A stretch of DNA of 64,000 bases from Taenia hydatigena (lineage: Eukaryota > Platyhelminthes > Cestoda > Cyclophyllidea > Taeniidae), in contig JADWOT020000746.1 in NCBI GenBank assembly GCA_036345935.2, forward strand, positions 1-64,000. The letters run 5' to 3'. The translations under genes were made by a program, and so were the position numbers. Of the stretch, positions 51,262 to 64,000 are shown in pieces. Numbering within the stretch: position 1 is the stretch's first letter; every line of letters starts with the position of its first letter. The notes under the pieces were generated by a model that was not told the origin of the DNA, did not search any database, and saw only the letters and a program-made list of their open reading frames with translations.

Positions 51262-52305
51262 AAGCCTCCTTCTTTCACCGCACTTTTAGCAGTACACTAC
51301 CTTAGCGATGTCTCCTTGGCAAGACATCAAGACTGGTCTACAAGTCGGATTTAAATCCATGATCAGTCTGCTTCGAACATCTATCTTGTTTATACTATGG
51401 GCATGAGCGCATGAATCGTGTCTTTACTCCTCCACAACTAAGCAAAGAAATCCAAATAATGATGCTAAATCTAATATTTGACTAATAACAATAATAAAAA
51501 TGCGCGGAAAACTCTGCACTGTAGGATCGAAATCACCTCACCATGGGGCTTAGGTATTTCTGCCAAATAACGCTCAGACAACAAGTGGAAACGATGTCAG
51601 TGAATACAGTATTTTACAGGCAAAACTAGCGCTGAAGGAAAAATTATATTTGTTTGATGCATATTGCGCAATCAAGTGTATTTTAAACACATCACCTTGT
51701 CAACCCCAACCTGTTGGTTTTGTGGCCCTGCTGAAAAGAAATAAGTAGGAGCGTTCGAAGGGATTAAATCCACTGCAAATCGAGTTTAAATACAGTGCAC
51801 TAGTGCGTTTGCTTGTCGTTTTGCGACCCATATCACCCTTGCTAAATATATAAAGAAGAAACACAAGTTTTGGATGCAAGCAGGGCGGATTAGGTGTTAG
51901 TAGGTGGTTCTGTGATTTCGGCGAGGAAAGATGTTCGACCTCGCAAAGTAACTTATACAAATCATTAAGCCTACGATCTTAAGCGAATTGGGATTAATAG
52001 ATTATAATGAATACAACAGGAGAAAGGATTTATTGCATAAAAGCTAGTCAAAATTTCTGCTACTTACAGTAGGTAGGGTCAGGCTTTTCTGCACTATCTA
52101 TGTTTTCCGATTTCCCTTCTCTTTCTCAGCAAGACCCATTAGTTAGGTGAGTCTGGTTAAGGCATGTCCAGAGAAGGAGGTGAATATTTGCAACTTTAGC
52201 ATATTTCAACTCAGAGTATCCTATCCGGGTCTTATACGCAGGTTGATTTATAACAACTTAAACGTTGGATCCACTTTAAGGAGGAAAGATCATGCATATA
52301 CATTG
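51262..52305 (-). repeat. Macro-repeat unit R2, diverged part
   Basis: Homologous to 57910-59123 (unit R1) and to the reverse complement of about 31683-32900 (unit L1), roughly 85-90% identical with indels. For example the frame at 52147-52365 lacks a block present in 58947-59183. The change from diverged to near-identical occurs at 52305/52306 (52305 is G where 59123 is A). Confidence 0.85.
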
Positions 52306-55300
52306 GCACCAATGCGTTGCGCATTTATTTTGGCGTCTGCATCGATACGCGCAAATTGTATGTGACTTACCACTGAGGGGAGAAACTACTAGTAGGCTAT
52401 AAGGTGTTAAAGTCACGGAAAGAAAGAGGGGCATTAGGATAAGGAAAGACAGAAAGAAAGCGACACGATGATTAGGAGTAAAAAGAAGAGATAAATGGAA
52501 GGAGGAAAGGAAGAACGAGCCTCTGCTATGTCGATGAAAAACCCAGGTCTCATCTCGCTTTTGTGATTGCTTGATCTATCACTGCAAAATATCCCTGACC
52601 AAAAAGTGGAACTTATGAGTCCAAGTCTACCTACCCCGCTTAACGGCATGGCTTCCAGTTCTTAACTACTCCGACGAATAAGCTTGATGACGACATTAGA
52701 TGTGGGACATTCGTTGCGCTTTATAATCAAGAATAGGACAGAAATACACTTTACAGTCATTAGTCTTGGCATCATTTATAACATCAGCCAATTTTTTTGC
52801 AAAGAGACATGGTCTGGACTCGCCTATTTATCTTAAAATTGTATTTCTAGAGTTTAATCTGCAATCTCGAAATCTCGTTCAGCAGCTTTCTTCTGCCATT
52901 AAAGAAAAGGTGAATTGTCTTAGTTAGCATGCCAAAATTACTTAGCTTTAAATGCCAAAGTCATCATTGAAGCAGGAGAATCAGGCTTGGCATCTCCCAA
53001 AGTAAAACATCCTTTTGACCAATTTGCTAACAATTTACTTTAACCTAACTCACTGAAAGTCCTAAAAATGCCACACTTTACCTACTTGAGATGAGAATAA
53101 ACCAACGCTAAAGACTTCCGGTTGATGAAAACCTAAAAAAGTTTTAAAAAACAAAAAATTCATTTATTAAATCCTTTAAAATTTTTCTGTCAGCAAAAAG
53201 TGCCTTTTTCCAGTTACTTCTAAATGTAGACATGTCACGAAAAATATGCGCCAAAAATCTCACAAAAAAACCTTAGTAATGTGCCGTCAATCATATAGCT
53301 ACCACTGATGAGATGATTTATTTGGCCATTCAAAATCAGAGCTCTACGTTTAGAACGTCAAAAGAGAAGGAAAAGGCTTGCGTCCTTCCTTCCTCACCAC
53401 TGAAATATTGTTCGTACAGTAAACCACTTGCATAAATGTCCCGATTTTAAAACACTAGGATGCTAGCTCTGATGGTTAAGCAACATTTTTGCAGACCGCT
53501 TAGAATTAGTTACTTTTACTCTTTCCTTCCACAAATGACGAGTAGAACGACGATGCGAATTTTCATGCTCTGCTTTACATCGTTTTAGCGTTAGAGGAAG
53601 ATCCTCCTCTGGTCTTGAACGGCACGGTAAGGATTTTATCTTTGCGTAATATTAAGTCGCAATGCCATCAATGAGGTTTCGATATTACAATTTAAAAAAC
53701 TTGGAATCGGTTTTTACGACTTGGCTTCGGTTTTGCACAACTGGAGGTGCACTAGTCACCCATTCTCATCCATCCCCAAGAAGAATAACTAGGAGGTCCA
53801 AACCCTGCAGAATGATGCCTAAACCATTCGCAGAAGCCCACTTCCTTCAAGAACGTCAACAATCGATGTGTTAACATCAAATGATTACCCGAGCGTTCTA
53901 AACCTGGCATTATTACTATATAAAACTTGCTTGAGATAAATGCATTTTTGAGTGAACCTACGCTACTGGAGTGTTGGCATTGTTATTAGTATCGACACTG
54001 TGTAGGGACAATGATGATGCATGACAGTGCGCTAGCCAACTCAGAAGGGTTGATTGGTTCCTAACAAGGAAGCCGTGCCCTTTGTGCTGCATTTTGACCA
54101 TCTCCATTCTTTTAGGCTTCACTTAATTTCAAAACCCGATTCAAAACAACTTTTCCTTCTTGGGCCTTCTTCTGCCTTACGTGTCAACGCGCAAACAATG
54201 GTGATGTTTTGTCGTATCACAGCACAGTCGATAGAGGGTGAAGTTGATTGTCTTCACAGAGGTCTGAGTAACTATTTGCTTGGACCTTATTTTGATTTTA
54301 AAGACCATTCTTCTGTAAAAACTTAACGACGTTTCTTCGGCCATGCAATGCAAAAAGACTATATCTCGTGAGATTTGGCACGGCGCATAAATCTCACTTC
54401 CCATTACATTTTACTGTTTCCTCGATGTCTTCAATTCGTCTTTAATTGGTCTTTCAGGCCTGATACTCAAAAACAGGTGGCCATTAGGTTGATGGTCAGT
54501 CAGGAGCGCTTCAAAGCAGCGTTTTGCGATTTTACATAAGTTTATTTAAGAAGGTTAGAGTTGAGCAAATGACGCAGCAGATTTGTGCGAATTTTCACTA
54601 AGTGCACTAAATCAAGGAAGACTTTCCTTTTTAAGATCAGTTGTCAATGCTTGATGATATTTTAATCCAAAATTTAAGCATTCCTTTGAGTTAAGCCACA
54701 TGGCGCAGCACTTCTTAGCAAGGCATAATAAAGAGCATTCCTTCAAGTAGGGAAAAATTGACATTTCGCAGGCAGAGCAAAATACACAGGAGCCGCGTTT
54801 ATGTGCTCGTCACAGGGAACAATTTTGACTGGGTTGTGGTGGTGCAGTGTAATCCTTCGAAGTCTGCTTAACTGAACTTCTCACTACACGGACTTTACAG
54901 TCCTCAAGGTCTGCAATTTCGTTTAAGTAGTCAATATCCTCCACCAATGCTTGTGGGTATCCAATTCTTATGCCTTAAATACGGGTGGAGCACTACGACT
55001 TCATTTTATCATAAGTGCTTAATAGATGTCAGCGCCAATTGTAATGGCATCACATTGTATGGTAAGCAACAATTAAATGGGCATCATCATGAATGTTGTA
55101 GGTATTCTGCACATTAAATCATTCATCTGCATCACTTGGCCACAATCCGTCATAGCATGGCTCAAATTTGCCACACAACCATGCTAAATCTGTTTCCAAG
55201 CTTAATGCACACAAATAAAACATTTGGTAGCCTCTAAAATTTGGCACTTATTATTATCTTTTGCTGAAATGCCATTTGATCCTGTAAGTTTCTAGAAGTT

Positions 55301-56974
55301 GGACACTTTTATAGTTTAACTTTGTTGCATATAACACATTTTGAAAGGTGACATAATTCGCATTCTTGGCATGATCGAAGGAGACCTATGAGCACGTCGT
55401 AACCACAGCAACTTTGTGAATTTAACGCCCTAATATCAACTCGCAGCAAAGTCAGAGGATTCAGGACCAAAGCTTTCCTATCCATGCTAAAATCCGCATC
55501 GTTCTGGAGTCGTAGAAGTAGTTCCATGGCCTTAAAGTATGCTTGACAAAGAAAATTAGGTCAGGCTTTGAATAGTTGTAATGTTTCGAGATGAATGAAC
55601 ACTTCTGAAACATGGATATGCGGGAAGCATTGTGCTCAACCTCGGACTCGTCGATCCACAGTAAGCCATCCTGCGATGGTAGTGCCCTATTCCTAAGTGC
55701 TATATCCCGTGACCTCCTAAAGCTGACAGTAACCGTAACACTTATGCTCTTCAAATGCGCTATGTAGGCGAGTGGAGGAAAACAATTTTGGCCTGGTCGT
55801 CGACACACGTGGTAGGTCTCTTGAGCCTGAGTCTCCGCAGTCTTCAACACTTTGGTCCTGTCGCTGCATATCTATCCTGTGCTGTAATAAGCGTGGCTAG
55901 AAATACCAACCTTCTCACGGCAAGGGTGGAAGGGACAGAGGGAGAAGGGTAGAACCGTCTGCGGCAACATCATCTGCTATTTTATTCGTGCAATTGTATG
56001 CCACTGAAAATAGAGTCGTGAGTAATTCCGGTTGGCATGAATTGTAAGTTTTAGGAGGCGACTTGGGATTAGTAAAAAATTCGTCCTTCGCATCACATTT
56101 TCGCCTTAATTTCATTGCCTAGAATTTTTACATCAGTTATGAAATTTGCCAAATTAACTGGCATGGTCCACAAAAAACACAAAGCAGTGCACATCATTAG
56201 TGATTCACAATAAACGGAAATTATTCACTAGACCGAGTATGCATTAGTCAAGTCAAATAAACCGAGTGCTACATGGACAATTTGGTTCAATTAGGAGGTT
56301 ACTGGAAATAGTTAATAGCCTAATCCAGTTTTTTATTCTAAATGGATTTGTTTTTAACTACTAACAGAATTTGAAGGGCCGGTTTTGGCCTTACTTCGGA
56401 GGTTCTCATGTTGTCCACTATTAACCGAATCTACCTTTCTTTTCGCTTTTCCTCTGCCTTATTTTCGTCTTTTATTGGAAATCTTCCTATCTGTGAGGCA
56501 AAAAAGTGCACTTGCAAGTGTTCTCGATGTTGAGACGATGGATATCAAGACTTCATTCTTAAAGCCGATAGCAAAATAATATGGTTTTCCTAATCGAACG
56601 CCAATAACTTGGATGAATAACAGAGGTTGCTTGCTGTGCTTTGGTGCTTGGACCATCCAGTGCCATCCAGTGTAATCAGGAAATGGAGGTGGCAGGATAC
56701 TTGACTCCAATGTCGGCAAATTATGCGCAGCCGTAACGCTGTGACCTGAGCCAGCCTCAGCTCTGGGTCACAAGGTGGAAACGCTATCTCCCATTTATAG
56801 TGCACAAATAGCGATCTTTGACGTGATAAATCACCAATAATACCGACTTGCGATGTTGTGGAACGGTCAAAGAAAGCGCATCTTTTGGAAGGTTGTCAAA
56901 CCCCAAAACAACAATGCGACTGCTGTCTACTTTCAAGCTAATGAGTATCCCATTCCTACAGCCTCATATGTCAG
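52306..56974 (-). repeat. Macro-repeat unit R2, near-identical part
   Basis: Reverse complement of 27014-31682 (constant position sum 83988) and identical with an offset of 6,818 to 59124-63792, apart from rare substitutions. It carries the same short frames as unit L1 in reverse, including the cysteine-rich frame at 55309-55527. Confidence 0.9.
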
Positions 56975-59900
56975 CGGAATTTAGCGCATTAAAATGTGTG
57001 CAAATATATATATCGCTCTAAGATGTTGTGGAAAGTCCGGCCTTGATGAAGAAAAATTAGCAAGTCAGCATCTAATTTAAAAGTAATGCGCAAACAGTTC
57101 TCGAACAAAAAACGCATTTCCACGCTATTACGGGAAGGACATTGAGGAGGACCTTCGGATGCTGCAATGGAAAGGTGAGAACAAGCTTGCATAGGAATGC
57201 TTCACACGACTGCCTTTCAATCCAGTTTGAATGGCGGACCCAGCGGCCACTTAACGACTGACGGGAAAGGGCGATGACATCTACGCTTTTTGGCATTTTC
57301 GCAGTTGCCACTAACGTCAAGTGGGTGAAGCATGCATGCACACGACATAAGAAACCGGCGCACCGTCGAGTTCCGAAACTATTAACCAACCTTTCCATCT
57401 TCCTTAGCTACTTCTTTTCGAATGTTTAGCAAATTAGCAAAGTAGATCACAAGCCTTTTGCATCATTGTTATCACTGTGGCGAGATTTCTTTTCGTGATC
57501 TTATCAGACGTCACTCCCCCTCCTCCCCTCTGCAGTTCGAGTTGCACTTTACGGCTCAGTTCTGTTGAAATTACCATTTGTGTGACGGTCACAACAATTA
57601 TTTTGATTTGCCCTCCCTTGCTGTCAAACGATCTCTGCAAATGAGTGAGTCCTTCAACGCTGATATGTTCAACTAATGTGAATGCATCGAAAGCTTCTCC
57701 TGGCGTGTAACTAACTCCATTCTCCTTAAGCATGGTGTAATTGGCTCCCACTTAGGCCCACTGCAATACCCGCTCTACAGGCCTCCTTAGGCGGATTTGA
57801 AATCTAAGCCTACACTTCCAACCTTCGTAAGCCTTTAGAGGCAACTCACGTATCAGTCGATTCTAGGCATGCGTCTAGGTGTTTAACTTCTAGTCCAGGC
57901 CAGCTCAGGAAAGCCTCTTTCTTCCACCGCGCTTTTAGCAGTACACTATCTTACCGATATTTGCTTGGCAAAACATCGAGACCGGTCTACAAGTCGGATT
58001 TAAATCCATGATCAGTCTGCTTCGAACATCTATCTTGGCCATACTATGGGTACGAACGCAGGAATCGCGTCTTTAATTCTGCACCAATAAGCAAAGAAAT
58101 CCAAATAATAATGCCAAATCTAATATTTACCAAATAACAATAATAAAAAAGTGCGGAAAACTCTGCACTGTAGGATCGGAATCACCTCACCATGGGGCTT
58201 AGGTGTTTCTGTCAAATAACGCTCAGACAACAAGTGGAAACGATATCAGTAAACACACTATTTTACTGGTAAACTGCCGCTAAAGGAAAAAAACTTATTT
58301 TTTTTTTAAGTGATGCATATTGTGCAATCAGGCGTATTTTAAACGCATCAACTTGTCAACCCATTCCTTTTGGCTTCGTGGCCCTATTGAAAAGAACTAA
58401 GTAGGAGGGATCGAAAGGGAAAAAATTTACTGCAAATCGAGTTTAAGCATAGTGCACTAGTGCATTTGCTTGTCGTTTTGCGATCTATATCGACCTTGCA
58501 AAATATACAAAAAAGAAACACAAGTCGTGGACGCAAGCAAGGCGGATTAGGTGTCAGTAATTTATTTCCATTTAACATAAGTTAGACCTTTTCTGTCAAG
58601 AATGGTCTGTTTAACTTCTTGGTAAAGTTCCTCAAATGATGGCTAAAGCTCCACTTGTGCGACTTAGCAAGATTTCATAGTGCAGTAAGCTTCTGCCTCG
58701 CAGGCGTTGCTGTGATTGCAGCGAGGAGAGACGTTCGACTTCGCAAAGTAACTTATGCAAATCATTAAGCCTACGATCTAAAGCGAATTTGGATTAATAG
58801 ATTCTAATGAGTACAACAGGACGAAGAATTTGTTGCATAAAAGCAAGTAAAAATTTCTGCTATTTATAGTGGATCGGGTCAGGCTTATCTGCACTCGCTA
58901 TGTTTTCCGATTTCCCTTCTCCTTCTCAGCAAGACCCATCAGTTAGATGAGTCTAATTAAGGCATGTTTAGAGAAGGTGGTAAATATTGGCCACTTTGGC
59001 GCACTTCATCTCAGGATATTCTATCCGGGTATTATACGCAGGTTGAGGACAGCAGTAAAGATGATTTATAACAGCTTAAGCGTTGGATCCACTTTAAGGA
59101 GAAAAGATTATGCAAATGTATTAGCACCAATGCGTTGCGCATTTATTTTGGCGTCTGCATCGATACGCGCAAATTGTATGTGACTTACCACTGAGGGGAG
59201 AAACTACTAGTAGGCTATAAGGTGTTAAAGTCACGGAAAGAAAGAGGGGCATTAGGATAAGGAAAGACAGAAAGAAAGCGACACGATGATTAGGAGTAAA
59301 AAGAAGAGATAAATGGAAGGAGGAAAGGAAGAACGAGCCTCTGCTATGTCGATGAAAAACCCAGGTCTCATCTCGCTTTTGTGATTGCTTGATCTATCAC
59401 TGCAAAATATCCCTGACCAAAAAGTGGAACTTATGAGTCCAAGTCTACCTACCCCGCTTAACGGCATGGCTTCCAGTTCTTAACTACTCCGACGAATAAG
59501 CTTGATGACGACATTAGATGTGGGACATTCGTTGCGCTTTATAATCAAGAATAGGACAGAAATACACTTTACAGTCATTAGTCTTGGCATCATTTATAAC
59601 ATCAGCCAATTTTTTTGCAAAGAGACATGGTCTGGACTCGCCTATTTATCTTAAAATTGTATTTCTAGAGTTTAATCTGCAATCTCGAAATCTCGTTCAG
59701 CAGCTTTCTTCTGCCATTAAAGAAAAGGTGAATTGTCTTAGTTAGCATGCCAAAATTACTTAGCTTTAAATGCCAAAGTCATCATTGAAGCAGGAGAATC
59801 AGGCTTGGCATCTCCCAAAGTAAAACATCCTTTTGACCAATTTGCTAACAATTTACTTTAACCTAACTCACTGAAAGTCCTAAAAATGCCACACTTTACC

Positions 59901-62900
59901 TACTTGAGATGAGAATAAACCAACGCTAAAGACTTCCGGTTGATGAAAACCTAAAAAAGTTTTAAAAAACAAAAAATTCATTTATTAAATCCTTTAAAAT
60001 TTTTCTGTCAGCAAAAAGTGCCTTTTTCCAGTTACTTCTAAATGTAGACATGTCACGAAAAATATGCGCCAAAAATCTCACAAAAAAACCTTAGTAATGT
60101 GCCGTCAATCATATAGCTACCACTGATGAGATGATTTATTTGGCCATTCAAAATCAGAGCTCTACGTTTAGAACGTCAAAAGAGAAGGAAAAGGCTTGCG
60201 TCCTTCCTTCCTCACCACTGAAATATTGTTCGTACAGTAAACCACTTGCATAAATGTCCCGATTTTAAAACACTAGGATGCTAGCTCTGATGGTTAAGCA
60301 ACATTTTTGCAGACCGCTTAGAATTAGTTACTTTTACTCTTTCCTTCCACAAATGACGAGTAGAACGACGATGCGAATTTTCATGCTCTGCTTTACATCG
60401 TTTTAGCGTTAGAGGAAGATCCTCCTCTGGTCTTGAACGGCACGGTAAGGATTTTATCTTTGCGTAATATTAAGTCGCAATGCCATCAATGAGGTTTCGA
60501 TATTACAATTTAAAAAACTTGGAATCGGTTTTTACGACTTGGCTTCGGTTTTGCACAACTGGAGGTGCACTAGTCACCCATTCTCATCCATCCCCAAGAA
60601 GAATAACTAGGAGGTCCAAACCCTGCAGAATGATGCCTAAACCATTCGCAGAAGCCCACTTCCTTCAAGAACGTCAACAATCGATGTGTTAACATCAAAT
60701 GATTACCCGAGCGTTCTAAACCTGGCATTATTACTATATAAAACTTGCTTGAGATAAATGCATTTTTGAGTGAACCTACGCTACTGGAGTGTTGGCATTG
60801 TTATTAGTATCGACACTGTGTAGGGACAATGATGATGCATGACAGTGCGCTAGCCAACTCAGAAGGGTTGATTGGTTCCTAACAAGGAAGCCGTGCCCTT
60901 TGTGCTGCATTTTGACCATCTCCATTCTTTTAGGCTTCACTTAATTTCAAAACCCGATTCAAAACAACTTTTCCTTCTTGGGCCTTCTTCTGCCTTACGT
61001 GTCAACGCGCAAACAATGGTGATGTTTTGTCGTATCACAGCACAGTCGATAGAGGGTGAAGTTGATTGTCTTCACAGAGGTCTGAGTAACTATTTGCTTG
61101 GACCTTATTTTGATTTTAAAGACCATTCTTCTGTAAAAACTTAACGACGTTTCTTCGGCCATGCAATGCAAAAAGACTATATCTCGTGAGATTTGGCACG
61201 GCGCATAAATCTCACTTCCCATTACATTTTACTGTTTCCTCGATGTCTTCAATTCGTCTTTAATTGGTCTTTCAGGCCTGATACTCAAAAACAGGTGGCC
61301 ATTAGGTTGATGGTCAGTCAGGAGCGCTTCAAAGCAGCGTTTTGCGATTTTACATAAGTTTATTTAAGAAGGTTAGAGTTGAGCAAATGACGCAGCAGAT
61401 TTGTGCGAATTTTCACTAAGTGCACTAAATCAAGGAAGACTTTCCTTTTTAAGATCAGTTGTCAATGCTTGATGATATTTTAATCCAAAATTTAAGCATT
61501 CCTTTGAGTTAAGCCACATGGCGCAGCACTTCTTAGCAAGGCATAATAAAGAGCATTCCTTCAAGTAGGGAAAAATTGACATTTCGCAGGCAGAGCAAAA
61601 TACACAGGAGCCGCGTTTATGTGCTCGTCACAGGGAACAATTTTGACTGGGTTGTGGTGGTGCAGTGTAATCCTTCGAAGTCTGCTTAACTGAACTTCTC
61701 ACTACACGGACTTTACAGTCCTCAAGGTCTGCAATTTCGTTTAAGTAGTCAATATCCTCCACCAATGCTTGTGGGTATCCAATTCTTATGCCTTAAATAC
61801 GGGTGGAGCACTACGACTTCATTTTATCATAAGTGCTTAATAGATGTCAGCGCCAATTGTAATGGCATCACATTGTATGGTAAGCAACAATTAAATGGGC
61901 ATCATCATGAATGTTGTAGGTATTCTGCACATTAAATCATTCATCTGCATCACTTGGCCACAATCCGTCATAGCATGGCTCAAATTTGCCACACAACCAT
62001 GCTAAATCTGTTTCCAAGCTTAATGCACACAAATAAAACATTTGGTAGCCTCTAAAATTTGGCACTTATTATTATCTTTTGCTGAAATGCCATTTGATCC
62101 TGTAAGTTTCTAGAAGTTGGACACTTTTATAGTTTAACTTTGTTGCATATAACACATTTTGAAAGGTGACATAATTCGCATTCTTGGCATGATCGAAGGA
62201 GACCTATGAGCACGTCGTAACCACAGCAACTTTGTGAATTTAACGCCCTAATATCAACTCGCAGCAAAGTCAGAGGATTCAGGACCAAAGCTTTCCTATC
62301 CATGCTAAAATCCGCATCGTTCTGGAGTCGTAGAAGTAGTTTCATGGCCTTAAAGTATGCTTGACAAAGAAAATTAGGTCAGGCTTTAAATAGTTGTAAT
62401 GTTTCGAGATGAATGAACACTTCTGAAACATGGATATGCGGGAAGCATTGTGCTCAACCTCGGACTCGTCGATCCACAGTAAGCCATCCTGCGATGGTAG
62501 TGCCCTATTCCTAAGTGCTATATCCCGTGACCTCCTAAAGCTGACAGTAACCGTAACACTTATGCTCTTCAAATGCGCTATGTAGGCGAGTGGAGGAAAA
62601 CAATTTTGGCCTGGTCGTCGACACACGTGGTAGGTCTCTTGAGCCTGAGTCTCCGCAGTCTTCAACACTTTGGTCCTGTCGCTGCATATCTATCCTGTGC
62701 TGTAATAAGCGTGGCTAGAAATACCAACCTTCTCACGGCAAGGGTGGAAGGGACAGAGGGAGAAGGGTAGAACCGTCTGCGGCAACATCATCTGCTATTT
62801 TATTCGTGCAATTGTATGCCACTGAAAATAGAGTCGTGAGTAATTCCGGTTGGCATGAATTGTAAGTTTTAGGAGGCGACTTGGGATTAGTAAAAAATTC

Positions 62901-63792
62901 GTCCTTCGCATCACATTTTCGCCTTAATTTCATTGCCTAGAATTTTTACATCAGTTATGAAATTTGCCAAATTAACTGGCATGGTCCACAAAAAACACAA
63001 AGCAGTGCACATCATTAGTGATTCACAATAAACGGAAATTATTCACTAGACCGAGTATGCATTAGTCAAGTCAAATAAACCGAGTGCTACATGGACAATT
63101 TGGTTCAATTAGGAGGTTACTGGAAATAGTTAATAGCCTAATCCAGTTTTTTATTCTAAATGGATTTGTTTTTAACTACTAACAGAATTTGAAGGGCCGG
63201 TTTTGGCCTTACTTCGGAGGTTCTCATGTTGTCCACTATTAACCGAATCTACCTTTCTTTTCGCTTTTCCTCTGCCTTATTTTCGTCTTTTATTGGAAAT
63301 CTTCCTATCTGTGAGGCAAAAAAGTGCACTTGCAAGTGTTCTCGATGTTGAGACGATGGATATCAAGACTTCATTCTTAAAGCCGATAGCAAAATAATAT
63401 GGTTTTCCTAATCGAACGCCAATAACTTGGATGAATAACAGAGGTTGCTTGCTGTGCTTTGGTGCTTGGACCATCCAGTGCCATCCAGTGTAATCAGGAA
63501 ATGGAGGTGGCAGGATACTTGACTCCAATGTCGGCAAATTATGCGCAGCCGTAACGCTGTGACCTGAGCCAGCCTCAGCTCTGGGTCACAAGGTGGAAAC
63601 GCTATCTCCCATTTATAGTGCACAAATAGCGATCTTTGACGTGATAAATCACCAATAATACCGACTTGCGATGTTGTGGAACGGTCAAAGAAAGCGCATC
63701 TTTTGGAAGGTTGTCAAACCCCAAAACAACAATGCGACTGCTGTCTACTTTCAAGCTAATGAGTATCCCATTCCTACAGCCTCATATGTCAG
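56975..63792 (-). repeat. Macro-repeat unit R1 (6,818 bp)
   Basis: Full-length inverted copy of unit L1 (position sum 90806-90807; the one-base shift is the A11/A10 run at 58301-58310). Substitutions against L1 are rare, such as Lys/Glu in the frame at 62733-62933 and a C to T change at 62342 that alters the start of the cysteine-rich frame from MELL to MKLL. The two long frames of the unit appear at 57072-57398 and 57434-57751 on the minus strand. Confidence 0.9.
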
Positions 63793-64000
63793 CGGAATTT
63801 AGCGCATTAAAATGTGTGCAAATATATATATCGCTCTAAGATGTTGTGGAAAGTCCGGCCTTGATGAAGAAAAATTAGCAAGTCAGCATCTAATTTAAAA
63901 GTAATGCGCAAACAGTTCTCGAACAAAAAACGCATTTCCACGCTATTACGGGAAGGACATTGAGGAGGACCTTCGGATGCTGCAATGGAAAGGTGAGAAC
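63793..64000 (-). repeat. Start of a further macro-repeat unit, cut by the window end
   Basis: Identical to 56975-57182 with the 6,818-bp offset. The right-hand array therefore continues beyond the window; its full unit number cannot be known from here. Confidence 0.9.

Noticed and set aside
53300..53345. CTGATGAG motif resembling a hammerhead ribozyme core (also near 37827)
   Set aside because: The GAAA core and the flanking stems are missing at the required spacing.
1..64000. Telomeric arrays, CRISPR arrays, rRNA genes, retrotransposon polymerase domains
   Set aside because: Searched by eye on both strands; no tandem telomere-like motif, no regularly spaced direct repeats, no rRNA core sequence and no reverse-transcriptase or integrase motif in the open frames.

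Overview
The window looks like nuclear DNA from an animal-type eukaryote. It has no long ORF (the longest is about 130 codons), no operon or Shine-Dalgarno structure, many dispersed and inverted repeats, polypyrimidine tracts, and a few short ORFs bounded by AG/GT splice-like sites. Composition is moderately AT-rich. A parasitic flatworm or similar invertebrate would fit, but that is an impression and not an identification. No conserved gene family could be recognised with confidence, so coding calls are tentative. The well-supported content is repeat architecture.

Layout. (1) 1-1711: unassigned sequence ending in a single N. (2) 1712-5563 and 15450-19301: two 3,852-bp arms of an inverted repeat with no indel and no mismatch at the points compared, separated by a 9,886-bp spacer. 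The left arm starts on the base after the N. (3) The spacer 5564-15449 holds one copy of a 266-bp dispersed repeat, members of a second degenerate repeat family, and a possible minus-strand exon pair near 9 kb. (4) 19302-26374: mostly unique, with two decayed copies of a short membrane-protein-like ORF (19725-20690, minus strand) whose open copy lies at 49921-50223, and the second copy of the 266-bp repeat. (5) 26375-39785: an ORF-bearing element followed by macro-repeat unit L1 (27014-33832), a nearly identical partial unit L2 (33833-36129) that turns abruptly into a diverged homologue (36130-39043), then smaller fragments. (6) 39786-47699: mostly unique DNA. (7) 47700-49857: two diverged copies of the ORF-bearing element facing each other. 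(8) 49858-50768: the candidate terminal exon with a poly(A) signal, its repeated 3' region, and an inverted match to 39044-39277. (9) 51262-64000: the macro-repeat again on the opposite strand, diverged up to 52305 and then nearly identical with a 6,818-bp period to the window end, where it continues.

The strongest biological signal is the 6.8-kb macro-repeat, present in both orientations. Tracts of about 99.8% identity end sharply inside older, visibly diverged homology. That is the pattern expected from gene conversion or recent segmental duplication between arms. Several short reading frames inside these repeats stay open, or keep all their cysteines, in diverged copies. They are the best candidates for undescribed coding content.
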